Source of the DNA: Auricularia sp. M13
Lineage: Eukaryota > Basidiomycota > Agaricomycetes > Auriculariales > Auriculariaceae
DNA length: 64,000 nucleotides
Direction of reading: 5' to 3'
Assembly: GCA_037042915.1 (NCBI GenBank)
Contig: CM073198.1
Coordinates: 868,001 to 932,000 of the forward strand
Positions within the stretch are counted from its first letter, which is position 1. Every line of letters begins with the position of its first letter. The position numbers were made by a program, and so were the translations under genes. The notes beneath the pieces were generated by a model. That model saw nothing but the letters and a program-made list of their open reading frames with translations. It made no database searches and was not told the DNA's origin. Positions 33,186-43,659 of this stretch are shown one piece after another.

Positions 33186-34629
33186 CGAGATCCGTCTCAA
33201 TGAAATGACAATTCCGAACTTCGCGATGCAATTCCAACGGATATTTTGAGCTTCACTCCAGGTTTAACATTTCGATAAATTCACGAGTCCAAGCTCACGA
33301 GCGATCTTCTCTCACGCATATTTCGCTCCAGTATCGTAACTTCGTTGACGCTTTCGGGGAAATGATATGACGGCGTGTATGTGTCCTTATTAACACCCTG
33401 AGGCACGATTGACCTCGAAACATACATGATATTGCAGCATTTGTTGTGGTAATCGCGTCGTCTAGCCATGTCTCAGTTGCCAGCTGGTATGATGTGACTA
33501 GTTTCCGCCGAAAGCTATAACGCCGAGGACCCCGGCGAAGCAAAGCGGGCGCCTCGATGCTCCATGAACCTTGTGCGAGCACCTCGCGGGAAACTTGCAA
33601 CTCGTTCGTGTAATGTAAGCATATGATCCCGCACATACGGAAGCGCGCGCGTATGTTGAGCGCTTGTCGCCGCAAAGCACGGAACAGAGCTTTCGACGCT
33701 CGGCAAAGTTCTGTCAGGCGATGAGGACTGTGTCATGTGCTAAACGGTTTCACTGGTCGACCAACTCGGATGGGCTGCATTCGTACCGGGCCGCTTGTCT
33801 GGATGCCGGTATCGTAGCATTGGGAACATGTGGATCCTTCCAACTCAGAATGGTTAATTTTGCTCTGCTTCGTGGCCAATTCGTTTCAGTGGCTTCCGCT
33901 CTTCAGGTTTCCTGGGCTTCCCATTCTGCTCCGCGCGCTTCGCTTGTAGTTGACTCTGGCATTCGACCGCTCTACTCGCAACAGCGCCACCATTTAAATG
34001 CTTCCAATCGCCGCCCATCATCATCCTGCAGTCTGCATATCGCTCCTCCCGCTCTACACCCGCCAGAGCTCATCTTCGCTGGCATTCAGGCTAAGGTAGA
34101 GGCTGCAATTTGATCACGTTGACGATCCAAACTTTGCGCCACCGGGTCCGGCGGTTGCGCCGGCGCGAGAATTCGCCTGTCAGAAGCTCAAACACCGAGT
34201 GGGCATCGTGCCTGCATGGCGCCCCGCGTGGCAGAGCCACAGTGCGAATCCCGGCACCGATCTCCGGGTGAGACCTGCAGGGATCATTCAGCACTGCAGA
34301 GACGCGCATTTTAAACGGCGTGCTGAGCACTATTGAAAATCGACCTACTTGTTAGACGCACAAAGATCGCTTTCTCACGCCCGTTGAGATGCAAAGAAGG
34401 CTGAAACTTCTGTTCCTGCACCCTCTGTCGCGGTGGCGCGCGAATCTTTCGGGCACTGCGGTCCACGATGTCCGTCTTTAACACCTCCCGGCAAAGTAAC
34501 CCTTGCCCTGAAACTCTGGTAAGATGTCGAACTAAGCGCAACGGTACCGTTTTGAGCGCTCCAGATCGGTTGGATCAACCGCGCACCGCCCATCGGGATG
34601 GGGCGCAATGTCATCCATGCGTCTGCGAA
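33186..34629. other. Gene-free interval between repeats C and D
   Basis: About 1.4 kb, the positional counterpart of 3661-5184 between A and B, but without clear similarity to it. No gene is supported. Frames at 33295-33675 and 33664-34113 have no recognisable content. Confidence 0.4.
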
Positions 34630-36385
34630 GTTACGAAGCAGCAGCTTTCCTGATGCGCGGGATATGAGCTCCTTCCTCGTCGCGGACGGATCATGTCAGC
34701 CCAGGAGAAAGCATGAGATATTCTATCCCGCGCTCACAGACTTCGGACGTGGCGCAACGTGCCCAGACAGCACAAGCACTCAGATTCCAAGTTATTCAGG
34801 GCCCGTTACGTATACCAAATAAAATTATCCGCTCCTCGCGCAGCGTTTCAGCGCTCCCGAGCGAACCAGCAGAAGCGTGGGAGGGAAAAACAGCCGAAAG
34901 TGAGCAAAGTGAAGCAAAGGACGCCACAGGTCGGTTAATCAGAGCCACCTGTTCCGCAAAGCTGAATGGGGAACCATGGAAATCTAAGCGAATCCAAAAT
35001 TGAAATGATATATGCACTCTGTAGCTGTGAGCGCCGGGCAACTCAGGAGAGCTCGAAAGTTCGAGATCTTTCGAGCGCAGTGGGACCCCGATACTGGTTT
35101 CCGAGGCAGCGGCGAGTTGAATTGGTCCGTGGACTACGTGTGCGTACAATAAACACGGGACGCATCGGATGACTATGGGCGTACGTCAAGGGGCAGGCAA
35201 GGGGAAAATAGTGGACATGCACCCAAAAAAAAGTCATAAGCGGTTTGCCGAGCCCCCCCTCCCCCCCTCGGAAGCAAATTTGACCCCGCGGATGCCGTAT
35301 TTGGAACTGAAACTTGGTCAACTCCCGTTAAATGCTCAAATGTCGATTTTCAAAGTGTCCTGCAGCTCAGTAGACGCAGCGCAAGTGTAGCCGCGCTCCT
35401 GGCGGAGGTAAATTCTGGAAAAGGAAACCGCTGACATAAGCCCTCGGACATCGCCGCTCCCAGCATGTTCCTGCTCCTCAAATGGCCAAATCACTGCATA
35501 GAGTCTTGCTAAAGCTCTTGGAGCAAGTAAAGAAAGGGATATGCTGTGGAAGACGCAGACAATGTTCAAATGGGCCTCCCGGACCCCCTTCGGAAGCAAA
35601 TAAAAAAAAAGTTATAAGCGTTTGCCTGGACCCACCCCCCACCCGGTCCGTGTACCGGAGTTTGCCGATGCCTGCCCCTTGGCGTACGTGATCCATCTAG
35701 ACGAAGTGCGGCACGAAGCCGCGGGCGTACGCAAGCATTGACGTGGTGACTGGGGAGTACGGCCGAGGCGTCGCGGGGAGAACTTGACGCCGCCGCAGTT
35801 TGAAGTCGGAATTGCTCCTGCAGCAAGTGTCCGGGAAACAGCTGCTCAGCGCCGTGCTCGTGATTCAAGAGGCACGAGAGTAAGTGGGTATGAAATAACA
35901 GCCGAAAGAAATATGATGTAGCAGCTGAGCCAGGTAATTTGCAAGATAGAACGGTATGGTACTGGAGTTCCGCCTAGACAGAAGATGCGCCCACCGTGCA
36001 TTGTCGCAAGGAGAGCAGCAATAGCCGGGCGCAGCCTTTGAAACACTGGTGGATTATTCCCGACCCAGAAGAGAGTTGGTCCAAGTTCAGCCGAGTGTCG
36101 AGTCAGCACGGATGATCGTTCCCGTCGACTAGACAGGAGAGTACAGGCGGACGCGCGTGCAAATTGAACCCAACAACATTTAGCAAGCCTAAGAAAGAGC
36201 TCAGTGTTATCAGGCACTCGCACGCGGCGCAGGGTAGCGCGCGCTCAACGTTTCGCCTGACATTGAGGAGGAGGAAAGATGAGGGAGTGCTGAGTCACAA
36301 ACCCCGGATCTAATTGCAAGCTTATCCCCGAGATCCGCTTCCTGTCCTACGTTCAAGCTGGAAAAACTGAGGTCACATGTGGAAT
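34630..36385 (-). repeat. Dispersed non-coding repeat, copy D
   Basis: Inverted relative to copy A. Shared landmarks on the minus strand: CAGCTTGAACG (near 36355), GATAAGCTTGCAATTAGATC (near 36310), GCGGCTTCGTGCCGC (near 35715), and GGATCATGTCAGCCCAGG (34686). It is interrupted by a nested 507-bp element. There is no conserved coding frame. Confidence 0.6.
35181..35687. mobile_element. 507-bp nested element with 19-bp terminal inverted repeats
   Basis: GTACGTCAAGGGGCAGGCA at 35181-35199 matches the complement of 35669-35687 at 18 of 19 positions. It splits repeat copy D, whose match to copies A and B resumes on each side. Inside, two motifs are repeated directly: an A-run followed by GT.ATAAGCG (near 35225 and 35601) and TCGGAAGCAAAT (near 35268 and 35590). 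It encodes nothing recognisable. Confidence 0.62.
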
Positions 36386-38240
36386 CAACTCCCATATCGA
36401 GTGTAGTCCCTCTGGAGTCCTTTTCTCAGCGCCCTTTCCCGTCCCGTTTGGCGTCTCACATAATCATAAGGACCCCGGGCCACTTGATGTTCGGAAAGGC
36501 ACCTCCAAGCGCTTGTCCATGCACCCAGCCGAAGACCACCAACACGACTACGCCCATGGCTGCCTCATTTACCGTTCCGAACGTTTCGTATTATTGCCAA
36601 GCGCTTTGAAGAGGATGTTTGAGACTTCCGTGTCTCGCCGACTGTCGGATTCCCTCATGGTGTGGCGCTGGCGGCCGAGATGTTCTGGGCGCTTGTACTC
36701 AGCGGACGTCCGCTCCGTCTACCTGTTTCCAAAGGACTACAAGTCCGATGTGTGGAACACAAATGCGGAAGAGTGAATATCCTCACCCGTCGGCCGTCCT
36801 TCTGTTTGACTCCCAGTCGCGTAAGCGTTTCATCCTGAATACATGTCGGCTTTGCCATCCTTGCTAGAGTAAAGTTATTCAGTGCACAATGCTTTTCCTG
36901 GCGCTCGCAGTCAGTCATGCGCTGTCTCACTCACGCGTGCGCGCCGTCTCGCTCCCGCGTGCGATCAACCCAGCGCGGCGAGCGCCTCCCCTGCAATACC
37001 ACATCCGGGACCGACGAAGCTATCGAGCAGCAGATTCAAGAAAGTTCCGCAGACGCGGCAGAGCGAAAACGACGAGTTCCAGATTGTGAAGCTGAACATG
37101 AGCTCTGCGTCCTGCAGCAGATGCGTGTCAAGTCTATAGCCCATAGGTTTAAACCCCAGGCTATGAGCGGTTGCAGGCATGTCGGATGATATCAGTCGAG
37201 TCTATCATCCCCCTGATGTGCAGCAGCTCGAGTTGAATAGCTGTATTAGTACGGATGTGAAATGACCCGAGCGCGCGAAGTTCCAGAAGTTCCAATCAGT
37301 GGCGACTGCTGCCACAGCTCGGTGACCCGAATAAAGTCAATCTCCTGCTAAACACAAAGCTCTGACAGCGCTTGAATTGAATGCAACGCGATGCAGCAGA
37401 ATCTGAGCGTGCGTAGCGTGGCGAAGAGTCGTTCGAGCCGTAGATATCTCCGTTATAAGTTCCCGGAACATGGGCGCAGACGCCACCGGCGCGCCAAGGA
37501 GTAGCATCTCGTCGGGCCAGTGAACTCAAATTAGACACAGAGAATGAGGGTGCCTAGGTGGTTCAGATACTGGCGGAGTAGTACGCTCCAACCATTCGCA
37601 CGAGCTTGTCGCCGACAGCATAAGAGACATGTAGAGTGATTCCCCGGGGGCGCGCGGCACCCGCAGCGGCTATATCGAGCCCGCCTATGCGTATAGACTT
37701 CCCAGTGAGGTCAGTCCAAAGGTAGGGAGAGGCAAGAGCAGCAGAGCGCCAGTGTTCACAAATTTACGTCGAGCAGATGCGGTCGCGAACAGACAGGAAC
37801 AGCACCTTAAAATCCAAATGGGATTCCATAGCGCGAAGCCGAGTCCTATCGCCGCACAGACACAGTGCGCGCGTGGTCGGTAAGGAATGCTCGTGAACAT
37901 CGCAGGCGAGAGCAAGCCTACTTCGTGCTGCGCGCTAACAGGCTGCGCAGAACCGCCATTTTCGCCGGGCGGGTGGCAGCTCAGGGTTACTATGCATCTG
38001 GACGCCGTGTGGCGATGAAACTGCCAGATGTCGAGCCGGTACTGCGCAAAGAGGCAACAGCGGAGCACGAAATTGTGCCTGCTCTCTTTTTCATGTCCGC
38101 GCTGTTTCCAGGACCATTAGCAGCCGATGCGCGCACTGCGCTCTCAAATTTGGTACTGCGGGCGTGCGAATCGTCTTTGCGGTCGCCAAGCACAGCTTCA
38201 CAGTATCAGATTCAATTCCAGTCTCTATTTATTTAGCTGA
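36386..38240. other. Gene-free interval upstream of the F-box gene
   Basis: About 1.85 kb. No domain-bearing frame was found. An upstream coding exon carrying the F-box gene's start codon may lie in the last 400 bp, but I could not identify it. Confidence 0.35.
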
Positions 38241-38285
38241 TCGCGTGCCCGTAGAACAGACGCCCTGCGTCAGACAGCACAGACC

Positions 38286-39848
38286 TTGGATACAGCAGTA
38301 CAGGAGTCACTTGTCCAGCTTTCCCGCAGCTTAAACGACAGAGCGCCGATCAATCAACTGCCGCGCGAGATTTTTCTTCAGATTCTTTTGCACTTGTCCT
38401 TACGGGGCCGCATCTCCTCTTCGCACGTCTGCCGGAACTGGCGCTCTGTTGCCCTGGACACACCTGACCTTTGGAGCGACTTTACCGGACGGTCTAAACG
38501 CGCAGGTGCGCTGGATAATGCTGCTGCAGTCCTCGCGCGGTCGGGAAGCGCACCGCTCTCTCTCAACCTGTTCGTCTCCGGGTCTTGCGATGCCCTCGGC
38601 GCGCTGCTCCGCCAGCATATGCACCATATACGTACCCTGAGCCTGTATATCAACTTCCAGTTCCTACGGGGCGACAAGGCGCTGTTCCTCCCGCTTGTGC
38701 GCGCACTCCAAGAGCCCGCGCCGATACTCCGGCATTTCAACCTGCGCCTGACTCGCTTGCCGCATGTTCCACAGGCGGATATATATGTCCCGGACGAGCT
38801 CTTTGCGCATGCTGCGTCGATGTTGGATACAATGAGACTGAGCGGCGTCGCGCTACGCACCGCGCGTCCGGTCCTCGTGCTATCCGCCATTCGCATCCTC
38901 TCGCTGCTTCAGCTCGAGGTGGATTTACTGCGCATCATCGATATGTGTCCCCGCCTCGAGCAACTCCACGTCAGCGCGCTCCGGCTGACATCCGATGGCA
39001 TACAACACGCGACCGCACACAACCTCCGGCTCCTCGACATCGACGTAGGTGAAAAGATAGACGCAGCACGAATGATTATCACGCAGTTGGCCTGCACGCA
39101 GCACCTCACAGTGTGGATGGATTTCACTGACGAAGCCGTGCTGGTCTCCATTCTCTCGAGCTTTCCAAAGCGCTCTCTGCGCCGCGTCCGACTCTACAGC
39201 AAATTCCCCATCCTCGCGCGCCATCTCGAGCTCACTTACGACTCAGGCGCGGGGGTAACGTGGGCGCTGGGCCCGACGGTTGACACGCCTGTCACGCTGC
39301 TCGTATTGCAGGACGCCGCGCTGATGTCGGGCGTCACGCACCTCGCGCTGCACGAGCTCCAATGGCCTTTACACCTCTCCAGCCTCACGCTCCCCAGCCT
39401 CCGCACGCTCGACGTCGTCTTCGACAGCTTCGCGGACCCCGGCAGGAGGCATATGGCCGGATACTCGCTGCGCCAACACGTCGGCCTCTTGTTCGAGGAC
39501 ACAGTATCGGTCCTGCACTGCCCGCTGCTTGAGGAGCTGCATATATCGTGTCCGACGGGCTTATTAGCGACGTTGGGCTTCCCTCAGGCTGCGCAGACGC
39601 TCGCTGTGGATGTACACGATGTCTGCGAATTTGTCGCCGCACGACTGCGCTCAGGCAGCGATCCCCGTCGGCGCCTGCGGCTCGTTCTGCGGAACGTGCA
39701 CCTGGAGGACCCCGCGCGCGGCGCGGGCATGCAGGCGCTGACGGCGCTTGTGGAGAGCGTGGAGTATTGCGCTGTGACGAGCCCGCAGGTCCCGGAGTTG
39801 TGTCGGGTTGGGGATATGAAGTCGTGGCCATATTCCATGTATGAATGA
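38286..39848 (+). CDS. F-box protein with leucine-rich-repeat-like region
   Basis: A single long frame of about 520 codons. Near the N-terminus, INQLPREIFLQILLHLSL, then SHVCRNWRSVALDTPDLWSDF, is a clear F-box, the Skp1-binding module of SCF ubiquitin ligases. The rest is leucine-rich with recurrent short strand-loop units (LEQLHVSALRL, LRLLDIDVG, LEELHISC), typical of the large Agaricomycete F-box/LRR family that supplies substrate specificity. The frame opens after a TGA at 38238-38240 but has no ATG before the F-box. The given start (a TTG) is only a marker, and the real start is probably in an upstream exon. It ends with SWPYSMYE and TGA. Substrate unknown. Confidence 0.8.
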   Translation: MDTAVQESLVQLSRSLNDRAPINQLPREIFLQILLHLSLRGRISSSHVCRNWRSVALDTPDLWSDFTGRSKRAGALDNAAAVLARSGSAPLSLNLFVSGSCDALGALLRQHMHHIRTLSLYINFQFLRGDKALFLPLVRALQEPAPILRHFNLRLTRLPHVPQADIYVPDELFAHAASMLDTMRLSGVALRTARPVLVLSAIRILSLLQLEVDLLRIIDMCPRLEQLHVSALRLTSDGIQHATAHNLRLLDIDVGEKIDAARMIITQLACTQHLTVWMDFTDEAVLVSILSSFPKRSLRRVRLYSKFPILARHLELTYDSGAGVTWALGPTVDTPVTLLVLQDAALMSGVTHLALHELQWPLHLSSLTLPSLRTLDVVFDSFADPGRRHMAGYSLRQHVGLLFEDTVSVLHCPLLEELHISCPTGLLATLGFPQAAQTLAVDVHDVCEFVAARLRSGSDPRRRLRLVLRNVHLEDPARGAGMQALTALVESVEYCAVTSPQVPELCRVGDMKSWPYSMYE

Positions 39849-40064
39849 CACGGCGTGGTGTTTGCGGCTTGCGGGTCGCTCGACTCGGAGGTCAACGTGC
39901 AGGTGCTCGTCTCACGGCGATGGGGGTAATATTATTGTGGGTTTTTTGTTTTTTCAATAATTATGGCCCGAACGTCCTGTCGGTCAGAGGTTTCCTGCGC
40001 GGCGTACGCAATCCAAGCCGCCGAAATGTTATCCGCTGTGCGGACCGAGGTTATCCGCGTCTCC
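39849..40064. other. 3' flank of the F-box gene
   Basis: Contains a T-rich stretch (GTTTTTTGTTTTTTC near 39940) but no gene. Confidence 0.3.
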
Positions 40065-40143
40065 CTGCAAGGTATATAAGACTCCCATGCGCCACTGGTG
40101 AAGTCTCATCTTCTCTCTCTCCCTCGCTCTCATCATCTGCTAC
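40065..40143 (+). promoter_or_regulatory. TATA promoter, copy 1
   Basis: CTGCAAGGTATATAAGACTC, then CCATGCGCC, CTGGTGA, a CT-rich leader and CATCATCTGCTAC. The same string occurs at 40790-40859. No convincing gene follows this copy, so it may be the promoter of a lost gene. Confidence 0.5.
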
Positions 40144-40789
40144 GACTAGTGCTCTCAGAATTAGGAGAAGAGCCATGCGGTATGCCGCGCGGTGACTGTT
40201 CGCGGCACGGCCGGCGACCGGTGACATCCCATCAGCTCGAATTTCTACTGGGCGGTGACTGCAATTCTCAGGATCACATCATACCTCACACAGACCGTCT
40301 CGGAGTCGCTTGTATGTAGCGTGACGACGTGATGGCTCCTTCCCGGCGCGGCAACGGCTGGGCCGCAAACTCCTCGGAACACAGCCTGTCCAAGTGCTTA
40401 GCGCGAAGCCTGCGTCTGGAGCAAGCAAACGGTGTATCGTCGTCCGCCGCGGCACGTCGGCACTTCTGAAATTCCCTGATAGCGTCTGCATATCCTCGCG
40501 CCGAGCTGCAATGTGGTTAAAATCTCGGAGCACGGAAGATGGAGCGGCTCGGAGTCCGAGTCGGGAGATCATGATTGCGTTGTTTTGTAAATTCCTTAGC
40601 AGAGGAATCGCCCGTCTCGTTGTGCGGCGTGCCATGGATAGTGGAAGGCGAGTCTCAAAGTCCGGCAGGAATTGCTGTAGCGGAGACGTGGCAGATGATG
40701 AAGGCGGACTCCGGAGCGCGGTGATGTAGCTTTGCCCGAGCATTCCTTTCTGCAGCTTCCTGCGAGTAACGGCACGGGCCGTGGATATC
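40144..40789. other. Gene-free interval between the two promoter copies
   Basis: About 650 bp with overlapping frames on both strands, none recognisable. Confidence 0.35.
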
Positions 40790-40859
40790 CTGCAAGGTAT
40801 ATAAGACTCCCATGCGCCGCTTCTGGTGATGTCCCATATTCTCTCTCATCATCTGCTAC
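40790..40859 (+). promoter_or_regulatory. TATA promoter, copy 2
   Basis: A near-identical copy of 40065-40143 (GGTATATAAGACTCCC...CATCATCTGCTAC), about 60 bp before the ATG at 40862. Confidence 0.6.
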
Positions 40860-40861
40860 AT

Positions 40862-41104
40862 ATGTCGTCCTCAGAGCTGTACAGCAAAATGTCCGTGAAA
40901 CCCATGCAGACCGCGAGACTTCGTGGCCGCGTGGTCAACCTCGGACAGCACGCCACTGTCGCCATTATATTGGACATACCCCCTGCGTCAGGCGATCCTC
41001 CTCCCCGACTGACAGCCGTTCCTTCTGTAAAAATCCGGGTTGCTCATCAGCGCTCACGCTGCTCACGAGTGCGTGAGCGGGAGAGCGACCCTACCTTTTC
41101 ATGA
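40862..41104 (+). pseudogene. 5' part of a small gene cut by the Plavaka element
   Basis: ATG at 40862 follows promoter copy 2. The frame reads MSSSELYSKMSVKPMQ, then LRGRVVNLGQHATVAIILDI up to about 41022. Beyond that the frame is provided by the transposon terminus and stops at 41104. The N-terminal 54 residues look like real coding sequence of an unknown protein. The remainder was displaced by the insertion, and I could not identify it beyond the right end of the element. Confidence 0.4.
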
Positions 41105-41180
41105 GCATCGGTGAGCATGGCTGGCAGCTCACGGAGTGCTCACGAGCAGCCCGTTCAAGCACACGGAGCAGCGTGTGAGC
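41041..41180. repeat. Left subterminal GCTCAC repeats of the transposon
   Basis: About a dozen GCTCA(C)/(G)TGAGC occurrences in both orientations within 140 bp. The mirror cluster lies at about 49885-50010. Such arrays in CACTA-like elements bind the transposase, so this is the likely role. Confidence 0.6.
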
Positions 41181-41309
41181 ACGATTTCTGAGCGGGATAA
41201 TCCTGCTCTTCCTGCTTCCGTTTATTGTTCCCACGGTCTCCGCGGGGGCAAATGAGTTATTAAATGAAATGAAATTTTTATTGCATATAGATTCCTCGAT
41301 ACAAAAAAA

Positions 41310-43286
41310 CTACTCTTCAGCTTGAGGGCCTGCAGGAGCTGATGAAGCGGCCTTTGCAGCCCGCATCGCGGCGCGCATCGCCTCACGATTGCGCGCGATA
41401 GCGTCCTCGTCGATGTCGTCATCGCGCTCCCCCGTGCTGCTGTCCGAGTCATATAGCCCGCCCGATGCCCTAGACTGTGCATGAGCTATCTGAACGAGAT
41501 GCTGCGAGAGGCACTCACCTTGCGTCAAGATACCATTGGCCCCGTACCTCCTGCAGATATTCCTCCATCTCGTCGTCTCCGTCGACGAGGCTCTCAAGTC
41601 GCGTGATGTGCCTTTCGTATTTGGTCTTGTACTCCGTAGCCTCAAACTTGACGAGCTTATGTGTGCCTGTGCTCCACTGTTCCAGCGCGCACTCGATCTG
41701 TGTGGCGTGTAAGTCAATAGAGGTAGCTCAAGAGTAAGAAAACGCACCGCCGTGGCTGCAAGTGCGATCAACTGGACAGGGAATGGATTGAAGTTCTGTT
41801 CGAACTCGGCGCGGCTCCCGATATTGTAAGCCTTCTTGGAGGATGCGAAGAGGGAGCCTTCGATGACGGCCCGAATGCCAGCGTGTTCGTACATACCCGA
41901 GTTGCGCTTGAGAAAATCCGCAGTCAGCAACGCGTCGAAGGGTCCAATCAAACATACATTCTTGGGGTCGCTGTGCACGAATGCACCTGCATTGAGGAGA
42001 TTCCTAATGTGCTTGCGGAGTCCTGGCTTGTCTTTGGCGAAGTCGTTCGCGCCATATGTGTCCTTCACAACGTCCTTTGCTTTCTGCAGAATATGGCAGC
42101 AAAGCGCTGCCGCGCGAGCAAAGGACTCGGGGAAGTTAGCGTGGATATAAACAAGGGGATAGTCCACGTACAAGCTTCACGACGTCACTCATGTACGAGT
42201 CGTCGTCTGCCCGCACGAGCCTGTTCTTCTTACCGGCGGTGCCAATCTTGAGCGCATCCTTGATGTACGGTTCCAGAAACTCCCTCGTGTGACTGAGATC
42301 GGGGAACGCCTGTTCCGTAGCGACGTATGCCAGAAAGATGGGCTTGACTCGTCGCAGCACACCGCGGGTAGTGGGCGTCAGAAATTTCTCCAGCGTTTCT
42401 TGGGGGCGGCGCGGGTTCGGAATGCGATTGTATGGCGTGCATTGCTTCGTTGCGGCAGATTCAGAACGCGCTGGGTCGGTGCGATCTCGAGATGGAGTCG
42501 CCGGCGCCTGCCCCTGCCCCTGTGTCGCAGGGATCGGCACTGGTGCGGCGGCGGGAGTCGCGGGCGCAGCGGGTGTAGCCTGAGCACGTCGCTTCGGCAT
42601 AGGGTGCGCCATCGGGCCAGAGCGCACTATGCGGACCTAGACGACGTCAGCATTGGAGCCCGCCATAGGAAAGACAAACCTCGGGAATGATGTTATCCCC
42701 CGCAGCGTGCTTCTGCCTTTTGCTGGCGGGCTCCTGTTCCGTGTCCGAGCGATCTAGAAAACCCAGTGTAAGCTACGAGTCCTATATTTAAAGACACTCA
42801 ACTGGATGCAGGTCGCTTAGTCCGACCTCGAGTAGAAAATTCAAAGAACTCGTCGTCCTCTTCATCAGGTTCATTGCGGCGCCGGTCCCATTCATCTTGA
42901 GAGCCAGCCTCGTCGTCTTCGTCAGGACGTGCATGCTCGTATTCATCGTCGTTGCGCTCATGGTGCGCGTGCTGTGGCGGATCGTGCGTCGCGGGTGTCC
43001 TTCTGCCGTTTCTGTTCTGCAAATGCCGCGTCCGTCGCTCTTCCTGCGCGTCTTTTTCCGCCTGCTGTTGCGCGAGACTGGAGACGAGGTCGGGGTTGCT
43101 ACGAAGGAGCCGAAGTAACGCTGCATCATCAAGCCCACTCGGTGGTGCAGGTGAACCGTGCTCAGCGGCAGAGCGAGCGTTGCCGGGCGCTTTGGACCTT
43201 GAATTTCCCGTCAGTCTGGCAGGGGCTGAAGGCGCTGAACGTGCAGAGCCAGTGCTCTGTCCTGTTCTCCGGGTAATTCTGCTCAT
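41310..43286 (-). CDS. DUF6532-type protein carried by the transposon (571 aa)
   Basis: Exons 42827-43286, 42680-42753, 42172-42636, 41748-42125, 41519-41697 and 41310-41469, all GT-AG and in phase, give 571 residues. The N-terminal third is low-complexity: Ser/Ala/Pro, then His/Arg and an acidic run (PDEEDDEFFEF), then Pro/Gln. The globular part, about residues 250-510, matches the fungal DUF6532 pattern: FLAYVATEQAFPD, AFVHSDPKNVCLIGPFDALL, then a hydrophobic QLIALAATA followed by ECALEQWSTG. The C-terminus is acidic then Ala/Arg-rich. In Agaricomycetes this domain is common in proteins near Plavaka/KDZ-type transposons. Its biochemical role is unknown. It is transcribed towards the left end of the element. 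Confidence 0.75.
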
Positions 43287-43659
43287 GGCGAGTGGAGGGA
43301 GGAGGGGAGTTGTAGAACCACACGGTCCAAACTCCGCACGCCCTTGAATCCGGCGAGGCGCGTGGTTCTATAGCGTATCCTTAGCTGTTATTTATGCGGG
43401 ATCGATACAAGAACGTACCGGGTAGCTCATCACATATTTAATCAGTAAATTCCATGGGCTGCGTGCTGGACAGCTGGGTTAGCTGAGTGGCTGATGAGCC
43501 TGCAAGTATAAGTATATGAATGAGCGCGGAGGATTGAACAGAGCAGGTACGCACAACACAGGGACGATACGGGGATGGCACGCGGTATGCGCAAGCATGT
43601 ACAGCAGCAGCGAGCGCGTTCAGAGCCGCACGGGCCCGCAAGTCCGTCATACGGGCTCG

